DNA from: JBAZTO01 sp041661865
Lineage (GTDB): Bacteria > Planctomycetota > Phycisphaerae > SM23-33
Direction of reading: 5' to 3'
NCBI GenBank assembly: GCA_041661865.1
Contig: JBAZTO010000013.1
Coordinates: forward strand, 1-64,000
DNA length: 64,000 bases
Part shown: positions 8,790 through 17,366 of the stretch, piece after piece
How positions within the stretch are numbered: position 1 is the first letter of the stretch
Layout: every line of letters begins with the position of its first letter
Position numbers and translations under genes: made by a program
The notes under the pieces: generated by a model
Told to the model about the DNA's origin: nothing
Seen by the model: the letters and a program-made list of their open reading frames with translations, nothing else
The model's database searches: none

Positions 8790-9269
8790 TCAGACCCACA
8801 TCCCGGTGATGATGCCCTCGTAGACCATCTGGCCGTCGACAAAGGCCTGGGTAGCCCCCACGCAACGGCGCGGGCGATTCTCGATCATGCTGCCGACCAT
8901 GATGATCTTCTTGCCCGGACTGACGCTGCCTCGGAACTTGACCCCATCCACCCCGCCGAAGCCCAGGAAACCGCCCTTGGGGATTGCCGGGTCGCTCATG
9001 ACGTAATAACTGACCAGTTGGGCGGCCGTCTCGATCATCATCACGCCGGGGAAGATCGGTCGGCCGGGGATGTGCCCGCGCGTCCAGAACTCGTCCGGCG
9101 CCAGGTCGTGAAAGCCCACGATCAGCCCGCCGACGTGATCGCACTGGTAGATGCCACTGAGCCGCATGAACTCGAAGCGGTGCGGAATGACGGAATAGAC
9201 CGCGTCGCGATCGGCCAGTACCTTGCTGGTGTCGATGGTGCTGACGTCAAACAACATCTTGGGGGGCAT
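8790..9269 (-). CDS. FabZ/FabA-type 3-hydroxyacyl-ACP dehydratase (hotdog fold)
   Basis: The 159-residue protein has the hotdog dehydratase layout. The sequence IPHRFEFMRL carries the catalytic histidine of the PHR motif. The central helix region reads RGHIPGRPIFPGVMMIETAAQ, with the glutamate that pairs with that histidine. A late strand IMVGSMIENRPRRCVGATQA follows. FabZ dehydrates 3-hydroxyacyl-ACP in fatty-acid elongation. This protein could serve that step or a specialised lipid path, since it lacks neighbouring fab genes. The ATG at 9267-9269 lies about eight bases after a GGAG; a TTG two codons earlier is less well spaced. Confidence 0.85.
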   Translation of the reverse strand: MPPKMLFDVSTIDTSKVLADRDAVYSVIPHRFEFMRLSGIYQCDHVGGLIVGFHDLAPDEFWTRGHIPGRPIFPGVMMIETAAQLVSYYVMSDPAIPKGGFLGFGGVDGVKFRGSVSPGKKIIMVGSMIENRPRRCVGATQAFVDGQMVYEGIITGMWV

Positions 9270-9414
9270 TGCCAAACTCTCCTGCGAAAATCATGATTTT
9301 CAAAATACCACCCCCCAACCGTCCTCTGCCATGCCCGCAAGAGGGCGAAAAGCCCGCTGGAATTACCTGCCGCCAGACAAGCGGCGTTCGGCCATGGCGA
9401 TTGCGGCGGTCTTC

Positions 9415-9606
9415 TTAAACGGTCGGCGGAGCCGCGGGAGGCTCGCGCATGGACAGCACCTTGTCGCGGATGGCCTGGGCGGCCTTCTTGATTTCCTGCA
9501 TCGACTTGCGGACGCGCGTGCCGGCGGCCTTGACGCCCGCGTCGCACTTGGCGATTTCAGACTCGATCTCGGCCACCAGTTGCTTGAGCGCTTCAAATTC
9601 CTGCAT
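9415..9606 (-). CDS. Histone H1-like small basic DNA-binding protein
   Basis: The 63-residue protein opens MQEFEALKQLVAEIESEIAK, then has AAGTRVRKSMQEIKKAAQAI, and ends in a Pro/Ala tail. The AAGTRVRKxMQxIKKxAQ segment is the signature of bacterial H1-like proteins known from planctomycetes, chlamydiae and Bacteroidetes. The predicted form is a helical hairpin that binds DNA non-specifically; a nucleoid role is inferred. Unlike chlamydial Hc1 it lacks the long Lys/Ala-rich C-terminal tail. A good ribosome-binding site (AAGGAGAAACA) precedes the ATG. It is encoded about 145 bp upstream of the FabZ-like gene on the same strand and is probably transcribed on its own. Confidence 0.8.
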   Translation of the reverse strand: MQEFEALKQLVAEIESEIAKCDAGVKAAGTRVRKSMQEIKKAAQAIRDKVLSMREPPAAPPTV

Positions 9607-9773
9607 GATTGTTTCTCCTTGGGATCAAAGCCCGCAATGAAGCTAGCAGCGGACGCCGCGGCGGTCAATGGCAAAGACGGGCGGCAAGGACGGGAACACT
9701 TGACTTCCAGCCCCGGCAACAGGTTTACTATGATTAGTCTGACGGGCACAAACCAAGCCTTGGGAGATGAGCC

Positions 9774-10271
9774 ATGAGCATTACTTTCAAATGCGAGCAT
9801 TGCCACAAGGAAGTCAAGGCCCCCGACGCCGCCGGCGGCAAGAGGGGCAAGTGCCCCTTCTGCGGAGGCAGCACCTACATCCCCTCGCCGGTGGCCGAGG
9901 AGGATCTGCTGGATTTGGCCCCCGACGATGATGAACTCCGCCGCATCGAGGAGCAGAAGCGGAAGCTCTACGAACTGGAGCACGACCTCATCGCCCACAA
10001 CAAAGGCGAACCCTCGGCGCCGCTGGACCAGAAGGAGAATCTCGACAGCGACGATCTCCACCACTTTGCCATCAACTACGTGCTGGAGATGGCTCGCGGA
10101 AACATCGAGGCGGCGGACCTGCAATTGCGCGAGCTCAAGAAGTTCGGGCTGCTGGGGGCCAAGGCCGTCGAGGAAATCATCAGCGGCAAGGTCGAAGAGC
10201 CGGCCTTGGATGCCATCCCCCGCCGCACCAAGGACCTCTACCTCTCCACGCTCAAGAGCAAGCTGCGATAA
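9774..10271 (+). CDS. Zinc-ribbon protein of unknown function
   Basis: I do not recognise a named family. The 165-residue protein starts MSITFKCEHCHKEVKAPDAA and has a C-x2-C ... C-x2-C zinc ribbon (CEHC at 7-10 and CPFC near 28-31). An acidic linker (EEDLLDLAPDDDELRR) and a helical region (residues about 60-165, LHHFAINYVLEMARGNIEAA and LKKFGLLGAKAVEEI) follow. Such an N-terminal ribbon is common in planctomycete proteins before coiled or kinase domains. GGGAGATGAGCC precedes the ATG. It is divergent from the H1-like gene and convergent with menA, and reads as a single-gene unit. Confidence 0.75.
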   Translation: MSITFKCEHCHKEVKAPDAAGGKRGKCPFCGGSTYIPSPVAEEDLLDLAPDDDELRRIEEQKRKLYELEHDLIAHNKGEPSAPLDQKENLDSDDLHHFAINYVLEMARGNIEAADLQLRELKKFGLLGAKAVEEIISGKVEEPALDAIPRRTKDLYLSTLKSKLR

Positions 10272-10326
10272 AATGATTCGCCGCCGCGGCGTTGCCGCCT
10301 GCCACATTTCGTAGCGGGATGATTGC

Positions 10327-11247
10327 CTACGCCAGCAAATAGCTCAGCAGGACGCCCGCCAGCAGGACCGTTTCCCAGCGGGCGGTGAGGGCGTCGATAT
10401 TGGGCAGGCGCGTGCCGCGCAGGGCGGCCTTGAGAGGCTTGCCCAGCAGCAGGAGGGTTATGGGGGCGGCCGCCAGGGGCAGCGGTCCCCGGCCGGTGAA
10501 ACCCATGACCATCAGCCCGCCAGCGGCACAGAGTACCAGCAGCAGGTAGACACCCCGCGCAACCTTTCCGCCGGCAAAACGCCCCAGGGTCCAGATGCCG
10601 GCCTGGGCGTCCTCCTCGCAGTCGCGGAAGCTGTTGCCGGTCAGTATGGCGGTAGTGGCCAGGCCGATGGGGACCGACAGCCAGGCGGCGGACGCCACGA
10701 TGTGGCCCACCTGGGCGTACGCGGCGCCGATGACCAGCAGCGGGCCGAAGATGATGAAGATGGCCGGCTCGCCCAACGCGCGATACTTGAGCTTGAAGGG
10801 CGGCCCGGTGTAGGCGTACCCCCCTGCTGCCGCCGCCGCGGCAAAGGCCAGGATCACCGGCCCGCACTGCCAGGTCAGGTACGCGGTGGCAGCCGCCGCC
10901 AGCAGCAGACAGATGATCGCCTCGGTCAGGATGTCTCGCGGCAGCAGTTGGCCAAAGACCAGCAGCCGCCCCGGCCGCTGGTCGTCGTCGTGCGTGCGGC
11001 GGTCAACGTTGCCGCGAAAGTCGAAGTAATCGTTGAACAGGTTGCCGGCCAGGTGAAACAGGGCTGCGCCAACCACCGAGGCCAGCAGCACTCCCCATCG
11101 CCACCGCGCGGGCGGGGCAGTGGCTGCGGCAGAGACCAGGACCGGCAGGACGGTAATAGGCAGCGAAAAGGCCCGCAGCGACCTGGCGACCTTGCCGGCC
11201 GTGATCGGTGGCCGAGTCGGCGCCGCCTGCCCCGTTTCAACCGACAT
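10327..11247 (-). CDS. menA: 1,4-dihydroxy-2-naphthoate polyprenyltransferase MenA (UbiA family)
   Basis: The enzyme attaches a polyprenyl chain to 1,4-dihydroxy-2-naphthoate in the inner membrane to give demethylmenaquinone. The protein of about 306 residues is very hydrophobic, with 8-9 predicted helices. It carries the two Asp-rich motifs of the family: NDYFDFRGNVDRR (NDxxDxxxD type, binds Mg-diphosphate) and NSFRDCEEDAQAG. YTGPPFKLKYRALGE is also typical of MenA. The ATG at 11245-11247 lies inside the 3' end of the upstream prenyl synthase gene, an 11-bp overlap, so translation is likely coupled. The pair makes the isoprenoid tail and transfers it. A different quinone acceptor cannot be ruled out from sequence. 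Confidence 0.85.
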   Translation of the reverse strand: MSVETGQAAPTRPPITAGKVARSLRAFSLPITVLPVLVSAAATAPPARWRWGVLLASVVGAALFHLAGNLFNDYFDFRGNVDRRTHDDDQRPGRLLVFGQLLPRDILTEAIICLLLAAAATAYLTWQCGPVILAFAAAAAAGGYAYTGPPFKLKYRALGEPAIFIIFGPLLVIGAAYAQVGHIVASAAWLSVPIGLATTAILTGNSFRDCEEDAQAGIWTLGRFAGGKVARGVYLLLVLCAAGGLMVMGFTGRGPLPLAAAPITLLLLGKPLKAALRGTRLPNIDALTARWETVLLAGVLLSYLLA

Positions 11248-12172
11248 GGCCGACCTTTCCGGCTGCGACGGCCGAAGCGGGCGCGGGGGCAGGGAGTTCC
11301 AACTCCAGCCCCTCCCTGGCAAGCATCGCAAGCAGGTCTTTGGAGATGAACGCCGCGCACGCCTCCTGGGTCCGGGGCCAGGGCGCCAGCGATTGCAGCG
11401 CCGACTGGAGCAATTGGCCGGCGTGGCGACGCGACAATTCCTGCCCGCCGGGCAAGTCGGTCAGCGTAAATTTCCTGCGCTTGGCGTCGGTTCCCAGCGT
11501 CTTGCCGGCCTGCTCTTCGCAGCCGACCACGTCCAGCAGGTCATCGGCGACCTGGTAGGCGGCGCCCAGCGCGTAGCCGGCCTCTTCCAGCGCCGCCGCC
11601 AGCTCGGGCTGGCCGCTGCCGCACAGGCGGGCGACGAACGAGAACAACGCCCCGGTCTTGCCGCGGGCCAGTTGCAGGCAAAGCCCCTCGCTGACCGACC
11701 CGCCGCGAAGCAGGAGTTCCTGCTCGGCCTCGGCGGCGCAGGTCTCCTTGACCTTGGCGACGAACTTGCGGACGTGTCGCCCCGCCTCGGCGCAGGCCAT
11801 CAGGTCAATCGCCTCGCACAGCAGCATGTCGCCGATCAGCACAGCCGCCGAGCAACTGGTCTGCCGCCACAGCGTCGGGGCCGAGCGGCGAATGAGCGCC
11901 GCGTCGATAACGTCATCGTGACAGAGGCTGGCCGTGTGCACCATCTCCACCGCGGCGCACCCGTAGACCAACGTTTCCGACGGCGCGCCCAGGCCGCCGC
12001 CGCTGGCCAGCCGGCCGGCCAGGCGCGTGCGGAGCATCTTGCCGGGAATCAAGGCCGAGATGTCGGCCTGGAAGTCCATCGCCTTGAGCGCCTTGTCCAG
12101 TCGCTCCTCGATGAGCGATCGCACGCGGCAGGCGAGATCCCCTCCACTTTCACTCACGTCGGCACTGGCCAT
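11237..12172 (-). CDS. Polyprenyl diphosphate synthase (trans-isoprenyl transferase)
   Basis: This 311-residue enzyme belongs to the heptaprenyl/octaprenyl diphosphate synthase family, which elongates farnesyl diphosphate with IPP to the quinone side chain. The first Asp-rich motif is HDDVIDAALIRR, the second YQVADDLLDVV, and KTGALF lies between them as expected. PGKMLRTRLAG is the substrate-binding GK-R segment. The residues before the first Asp motif (MVHTASLCHDD) lack bulky aromatic side chains, which fits a long-chain product. It overlaps menA by 11 bp, which supports a menaquinone role. Confidence 0.87.
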   Translation of the reverse strand: MASADVSESGGDLACRVRSLIEERLDKALKAMDFQADISALIPGKMLRTRLAGRLASGGGLGAPSETLVYGCAAVEMVHTASLCHDDVIDAALIRRSAPTLWRQTSCSAAVLIGDMLLCEAIDLMACAEAGRHVRKFVAKVKETCAAEAEQELLLRGGSVSEGLCLQLARGKTGALFSFVARLCGSGQPELAAALEEAGYALGAAYQVADDLLDVVGCEEQAGKTLGTDAKRRKFTLTDLPGGQELSRRHAGQLLQSALQSLAPWPRTQEACAAFISKDLLAMLAREGLELELPAPAPASAVAAGKVGHVG

Positions 12173-12389
12173 TCCGTCACCTGCTCCTTCCGGGGCCTGG
12201 GCCGGAACTGGGCCGGCCCGATCCGTCCAACTATTCTAGGCGACCCCAAGTTCCTGGCACACCCCACTCTGGTCATCGCCGCGGAAGGCCGGGGGCTGCG
12301 TTTGCGACCACGATGCGGCTCCGTTAGATTCATGTTCTCGCTTGCAAAAGCATGCTTCCCCGCTACGCGTGGAAGCATGGCGCCAGGCC

Positions 12390-14591
12390 TCACCCTCGCC
12401 GCAACACGGATTCGGCCAAGGCCGCGAAGTCTTCGGTCTCCTTGCGGACCTGCTTGACGAAGCTGTTGTCCTCGGCTGAGCCGTAGACGGCGGCCTGTTC
12501 CTCGGGGCATTCAAACGTGATCTGGCGGAAGGGGTTTTCAAAGTCCTTCTTGCGGGAGCGGAAGGTCTGTTCGGCAACAAAACATTGAATGTTCAGGGCG
12601 TCCTTCAGAGCCGTCTCCCAGACTTGCGGAGCGAGTTCCCTGGCCCCCATCAGTTCCAACAAGCAGGCCAGGGCGTGGCGGCACTTATCGGTCGGGTATT
12701 TCTGCCCCAGCCGCTCGTACCGGCGATGGATTTCATCCCACGTATCGAGCCGGCCCTCGCGTATGTCGGCCTTGAGTTGGGCCAGATCCTCGGCCAAAAC
12801 CAACTGGCCGCCAAGGTTGACCCAGTTCTTCTGCCGCGGCCCAGCCAGGGAATCGGCCAGGGATTGCCGCGTCGCCTGCGGGTTGTCCCGCATGTAGCCC
12901 AGCAGGTTCTTGACGGCATAGAGCAGCAGCATGCGGCCGTAGGCGCGATAGCCGGCCTGGGCCTTGAGAATCACCGTCTTGCGCGAGGAGTTCTCCATCC
13001 CTTCGCCAAGCACTTCCAGGGCAGCGGCCTTCTCTTCGGGGCCATTGAGCCACTGGCAGCCAAGGGCGCGCAGATCATCGGCATTTCGGTCCGCTTTCTG
13101 TCCCCCCTGCCGCAGCGCCGCCCTGCCCACCCATTCTTCCAGCAGGGCGCGGGCGGCGAACATTTCCTCGGCGGTGTCGGGGGCCAGGAAGTCGAACTCC
13201 ACCATCTGCACTGGCTGCTTTCGCCGGTCGCGGTCGCGGAACTTCCAACTGTTGCGGGCCAGGGCGTACATGTTGTACATCCACCAGTAGGCGGGCATGA
13301 CGTCCAGCCGATCGTCATGGACATTGTTGGCCACCAGGGCAAAGGGCAGCGAAATGTTCAACTCCGCCGGAAAATCGCCCTTGGCCAGCAGCGTGAAGGA
13401 GGCGAATTTGCAGTTGTGCTTGAGGCTGACGCACAGGCCCGGCCAGAAGCCCCGCCCTGCCTGCAACTCGCCGTCATTGGCGCGGCTGTTGTGGTTGGAA
13501 CCGATGGTCGCCCCGGCGGCAATGTTGCTTTGGCCGCACACCAGCGAGGCGGTGAGAAAAGAGTTGTTGTGGTGCTGCTCGTGGGCGGGAAAGATCAGGT
13601 TGTTCAGCAGTTCGCAGCAGGAGACGGTGGAGTTGTCGCCCAGGTAAGAGTGGATCAATCGCGCGCCGTACTTGAGCTGACTGTTGTCGCCCATGATGAA
13701 TCGCACGGCCTTGCAGCCGTAGAAGATATGGCAGCCGCGTCCTACGATCCCATTGACCATCTCGACGCCCTCGCCGATCTGCACGGGCTCTTCGTGCGAG
13801 GAATTGATCGTGAGGTTCTTGAGCTTGTTGGCGCCTTTGATGTAGGCGGCAGGCCCGACTTTGACGTCCTTGAGGATGCCGCAGTTCTTGATCACGCACC
13901 GATCCCCGACGCTGCCGTAGAACCCGCGACGCGAGTCGAAGCACTGCTGCGTGATGTCCTCAAACCGTTTCATCAGGACGGCATCCTGGCGGTACTTGGC
14001 CCACAGGTAGGCGTCGGCGGCGGTCATGCCCTCGAAGGGACACACCGAACGGGCGCCGGTCTCATTGACCAGATCCATTCGGACCCGCACCGAACCGTCC
14101 TCGCCGTCCTTGACGATGCCGTTGCCGAACTTGGCATGGTCGGTGGCGTGCATTTCGTCGATGTTGAGCAGGACGACATTGTCACCAATGATGTAGTGCG
14201 CCAGGTAGCGGACATTGTGGACGGCCACGTCTTCGCCGATATCGCAGGCAATGATGCGGCAGTTAGTCAGCCCCACCGGCACGCGAAGGTCATGGTACTC
14301 GAGACACTTCTCCTCCAGCCGCCCGATGCGGACCAGTCCATAGAACTCACAGTTCTTGACCTGGTGCGGAATGAACGTCTCGGTGACCAGGACGTTATCC
14401 CAACTGTCGGCAGTGTTGCCATTGCGGCTCAGCACGTCAATTTCGCCCGGCGAGAGCTTGCGCCAGTAGCCCGCCGGCCGGGGCGACTGCATGTTGCGAA
14501 GGTAATACTCGTCCTGCCCGGGCGGCAGAAATTGCGGCGGGATAAAGCCCTTGCCCAGTTCATCCAGAGCGATGATGCGAATTTCATTCAT
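12390..14591 (-). CDS. DUF4954 family protein (left-handed beta-helix)
   Basis: The protein of about 733 residues belongs to DUF4954, a family seen in Bacteroidetes, spirochaetes and planctomycetes with no proven function. The N-terminal two-thirds is rich in hexapeptide-like turns (NCRIIACDIGEDVAVHNV, RCVIKNCGILKDVKVG, STVSCCELLNNLIFPAHEQH), as in nucleotide-sugar and acyltransferases with a beta-helix. The C-terminal third (from about residue 500) is helical. Conserved family blocks include QHHNNSFLTASL and GSNHNSRANDGELQAG. The ATG at 14589-14591 gives the sensible start MNEIRIIALDELG; an earlier in-frame start near 14660 would add a low-complexity stretch. It is divergent from hemC. Confidence 0.8.
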   Translation of the reverse strand: MNEIRIIALDELGKGFIPPQFLPPGQDEYYLRNMQSPRPAGYWRKLSPGEIDVLSRNGNTADSWDNVLVTETFIPHQVKNCEFYGLVRIGRLEEKCLEYHDLRVPVGLTNCRIIACDIGEDVAVHNVRYLAHYIIGDNVVLLNIDEMHATDHAKFGNGIVKDGEDGSVRVRMDLVNETGARSVCPFEGMTAADAYLWAKYRQDAVLMKRFEDITQQCFDSRRGFYGSVGDRCVIKNCGILKDVKVGPAAYIKGANKLKNLTINSSHEEPVQIGEGVEMVNGIVGRGCHIFYGCKAVRFIMGDNSQLKYGARLIHSYLGDNSTVSCCELLNNLIFPAHEQHHNNSFLTASLVCGQSNIAAGATIGSNHNSRANDGELQAGRGFWPGLCVSLKHNCKFASFTLLAKGDFPAELNISLPFALVANNVHDDRLDVMPAYWWMYNMYALARNSWKFRDRDRRKQPVQMVEFDFLAPDTAEEMFAARALLEEWVGRAALRQGGQKADRNADDLRALGCQWLNGPEEKAAALEVLGEGMENSSRKTVILKAQAGYRAYGRMLLLYAVKNLLGYMRDNPQATRQSLADSLAGPRQKNWVNLGGQLVLAEDLAQLKADIREGRLDTWDEIHRRYERLGQKYPTDKCRHALACLLELMGARELAPQVWETALKDALNIQCFVAEQTFRSRKKDFENPFRQITFECPEEQAAVYGSAEDNSFVKQVRKETEDFAALAESVLRRG

Positions 14592-14822
14592 GTCCAGCTC
14601 CCGCGGCCCTGTGGAGCGGCGGCGTCGTCCCGACGCGCGTCGCCCACTGCACACACGCACATAATGTACGATCTTTCAGTCAATTAACTTCGGCATTAAT
14701 CGCCGTTGGAAGTTACCGGAAAACAGTCCCGCGGGCGACGGTAAAGCGGTTGTCTCCGCGTCCAGGCCCGATTCGTCGCCCCCCTGCGACAATTTATCCC
14801 AGAGACCGCCCCGACAGAACGC

Positions 14823-14828
14823 TATAAT
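14823..14828 (+). promoter_or_regulatory. Putative -10 box (TATAAT) of the heme operon
   Basis: TATAAT lies 51 bp before the hemC ATG, in the 288-bp divergent spacer between the DUF4954 gene and hemC. No convincing -35 hexamer is seen at 16-18 bp upstream. No riboswitch-like fold was recognised in the rest of the spacer. Confidence 0.35.
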
Positions 14829-14879
14829 GACCGTGTTGAACCAGAGATACGCAATAATAGAAATCGGGACAACCGGCAC

Positions 14880-15842
14880 ATGAAGCCCATCTTGATCGGC
14901 ACGCGGGGATCGCCGCTGGCCTTATGGCAGGCCGAGTACTTGCGGTCGGCGCTGCTGGCGGCCAACCCAGCCCTCAAGGTGGAGCTGGAAATCATCCGCA
15001 CCGCCGGCGACAAGATTCTGGGCGAACCCCAGCAGGCAGCCTTGAGCAAGGGCATGTTCACCAAGGAGTTGGAGACAGCCCTGCTCGGCGGCGCCATCGA
15101 CCTGGCCGTGCATTCCCTCAAGGACCTGCCCACTGAATTGCCCGAGGGGCTGGACATCGCAGCCATCACGGCCCGCGAAGATCCCGCCGACGCATTGATC
15201 TCTCGCGACGGCCTGACGCTGGACCATCTGCCGCGCGGGGCGAAGGTGCTGGCGGGCTCTCCACGGCGGCGGGCGCAACTGCTGCACTACCGCGGCGATC
15301 TGCAGGTCCTGCCCATTCGCGGAAACGTCGGCACGCGGCTGCGGAAGTTTGAGGAGTCGGGGGCCGACGGCATCGTCTTCGCGATGGCGGGCCTGAAGCG
15401 GCTGGGGTTGGGCGATCGCGTCACGCAGCGGCTGGACCCGGTGGAGTTCCCCCCCGGCTGCGGGCAAGGCGCGCTGGCGGTGGAAATTCGCCGCGGCGAC
15501 CGCGTGACGGCGGGGTTGGTTTCGATTGTGGACGATCCGCTCACCCGCATCGCCACGACGGCGGAGCGGGCGTTCCTGGCGGCCTTGGGCGGCGGATGCC
15601 TCATGCCGGCCGGCGCCTACGGGCGCAGCGAAGATGGCGGCGCAACACTCACGTTGACGGGCATGCTCGCCAGCCCCGACGGCTCAGCCTGTTTTCAGGA
15701 CACCGTTTCGGCCCCCTGCACAGGACCGCAAGCGGCGGCCTTGGGCGCTGCGTTGGCCGACAAGTTCCGCGCCGCCGGCGCGGCAGCGATCCTGGAGCAA
15801 CTCGAGCAGGCTCGGACCCAGGCACCGGAGGGCCAGCTATGA
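14880..15842 (+). CDS. hemC: Porphobilinogen deaminase (hydroxymethylbilane synthase)
   Basis: HemC joins four porphobilinogens into hydroxymethylbilane. The 320-residue protein starts MKPILIGTRGSPLALWQAEY, the classic N-terminus. It has HSLKDLPTELPEGL, ISRDGLTLDHLP, GSPRRRAQLLHYR (substrate-binding arginines) and PPGCGQGALAVEIR. LAALGGGCLMPAGAYG contains the cysteine that carries the dipyrromethane cofactor. It is the first gene of a run of four: its stop overlaps the next start as ATGA, so hydroxymethylbilane is passed to the product of the next gene. No clear Shine-Dalgarno sequence precedes the ATG. Confidence 0.96.
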   Translation: MKPILIGTRGSPLALWQAEYLRSALLAANPALKVELEIIRTAGDKILGEPQQAALSKGMFTKELETALLGGAIDLAVHSLKDLPTELPEGLDIAAITAREDPADALISRDGLTLDHLPRGAKVLAGSPRRRAQLLHYRGDLQVLPIRGNVGTRLRKFEESGADGIVFAMAGLKRLGLGDRVTQRLDPVEFPPGCGQGALAVEIRRGDRVTAGLVSIVDDPLTRIATTAERAFLAALGGGCLMPAGAYGRSEDGGATLTLTGMLASPDGSACFQDTVSAPCTGPQAAALGAALADKFRAAGAAAILEQLEQARTQAPEGQL

Positions 15843-17356
15843 AGAACGGCATCGTTTACCTGGTGGGCGCGGGGCCGGGCGATCCCGGCCTGATTACCGT
15901 GCGCGGGCTGGAACTGCTCAAGCGTGCCGACGTGGTGATCTACGATCACCTGGCCTCGCCGCGCCTGCTCCGCCATGTCCGCTCGGACGCGCAACTGATC
16001 TACGTCGGCAAGGAAGCCGCCGCCCACACGCTCAACCAGGACCAGATCAACCAGGCCCTCATCGAGCACGCCCGCGCGGGCAAGGCCGTCGTGCGACTCA
16101 AGGGCGGCGACCCGTTTGTCTTCGGGCGCGGCGGCGAGGAGGCCCTGGCCCTGGTCGAGGCGGGCCTGGCCTTCGAGGTCGTGCCGGGCGTGACCTCGGG
16201 CATCGCGGCCCCGGCCTACGCGGGCATCCCCGTGACGCATCGGGGCATGGCCAGTTGCTTCGGCGTCGTCACCGGCCACGAGACCCCGCAGAAGGAAGGC
16301 TCGAGCCTGGACTACGCGGCGCTGGCCCATTGGGGCGGCACGCTGGCCTTCTACATGGGCGTGGCCAATCTCGAGCCCATCTGCCGCGGCCTGATCGACA
16401 ATGGCCTGGCCGCCGACACGCCGGTGGCCCTGGTTCGCTGGGGCACCACGCCGGCCCAGCAGGTGCTCGTGGGCGTCGCGGGCGACATTGCGGAAAAGGC
16501 CCGGGAAGCCGATTTCCGCCCGCCGGCGATCATCCTGGTCGGCCAGGTCGTGGCGCTGCGTGAAAAACTCAACTGGTTCGAGCGCCGCCCGCTGTTCGGC
16601 CAGCGCGTCGTGGTCACCCGCGCCCGCGCGCAGGCCTCGGACCTGTCCGATCAGCTCGAACAACTCGGCGCCGAAGTGATCGAACTGCCCACCATTCGCA
16701 TCGAGCGGCCCGAAGACCCGCTCACCCTGACCAGGGCTGTGCGCGAGTTTGGAAGTTTCGACTGGGTCATCTTCGCCAGTGCCAATGCCGTCGAGGCCGT
16801 CCTGGACGCGCTGACCGCGGCAGAACTTGACATCCGCGCCCTGGGCCCATGCCGCATCTGCGCCATCGGCCCGGCCACCGCGGATTGCCTAGCCGCCCAC
16901 GGCCTGCTGGCCGACGTGCTGCCGCCGCGATTCGCCGGCGAGGCGGTGGTCGAGCTTCTGGCGTCACTGGGGCAGTTGAAAGGCCGCAAGGTATTCTGCC
17001 CCCGCCCCGACATCGCCCCGCCCGACCTGGTCAACGCTCTCCTCGCCGGCGGCGCGCTGGTCCGCGAAGTCGTCGCCTACCGCACCGTGCCCGACAGTTC
17101 CAACGTCTCGGAGGTCACCGACTTGCTTGAAGAGGGCCTGCCCTTCTGGGTCACCTTCACCAGTTCCTCGACGGTGAAAAACTTCCTGGCGGCCGTCTCG
17201 CCTAACATGCTGGCTGGAAAGAACGTACAGTACGCCAGCATCGGGCCATCGACTTCCGCGACCTTGCGTGAGGCGGGATTGGTCCCGACAGTGGAGGCAA
17301 AGGATCACACGATTCCCGGCCTCGTGGCGGCGATCCTCGCCCACTCCCGGCCGTAA
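15839..17356 (+). CDS. cobA/hemD: Uroporphyrinogen-III C-methyltransferase / uroporphyrinogen-III synthase fusion
   Basis: This is a 505-residue two-domain enzyme. Residues 1 to about 245 are the SAM-dependent methyltransferase (SUMT): VYLVGAGPGDPGLITVRG, VVIYDHLASPRLL, VRLKGGDPFVFGRGGEE, VVPGVTSGIAAPAYAGIPVTH. Residues from about 255 are HemD: LFGQRVVVTRARAQASDLS, FDWVIFASANAVEAVLD, ICAIGPATADCLAAHGL and VTFTSSSTVKNFLAAV. HemD closes hydroxymethylbilane to uroporphyrinogen III, and SUMT then makes precorrin-2, the route to siroheme. The ATG overlaps the hemC stop by four bases. The fusion is known in firmicutes and planctomycetes. The precorrin-2 oxidation and iron insertion enzyme is not in this window. 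Confidence 0.95.
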   Translation: MKNGIVYLVGAGPGDPGLITVRGLELLKRADVVIYDHLASPRLLRHVRSDAQLIYVGKEAAAHTLNQDQINQALIEHARAGKAVVRLKGGDPFVFGRGGEEALALVEAGLAFEVVPGVTSGIAAPAYAGIPVTHRGMASCFGVVTGHETPQKEGSSLDYAALAHWGGTLAFYMGVANLEPICRGLIDNGLAADTPVALVRWGTTPAQQVLVGVAGDIAEKAREADFRPPAIILVGQVVALREKLNWFERRPLFGQRVVVTRARAQASDLSDQLEQLGAEVIELPTIRIERPEDPLTLTRAVREFGSFDWVIFASANAVEAVLDALTAAELDIRALGPCRICAIGPATADCLAAHGLLADVLPPRFAGEAVVELLASLGQLKGRKVFCPRPDIAPPDLVNALLAGGALVREVVAYRTVPDSSNVSEVTDLLEEGLPFWVTFTSSSTVKNFLAAVSPNMLAGKNVQYASIGPSTSATLREAGLVPTVEAKDHTIPGLVAAILAHSRP

Positions 17357-17366
17357 TAAGGTTGGC

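Noticed and set aside
12585..14687. A 700-codon open frame antisense to the DUF4954 gene
   Set aside because: It is a high-GC shadow with His/Gly/Leu-rich, low-information translation and no family motif; the DUF4954 frame has clear motifs and a sensible start.
14592..14879. Riboswitch (for example cobalamin) in front of the heme operon
   Set aside because: No conserved riboswitch core was recognised; only a -10-like TATAAT stands out.
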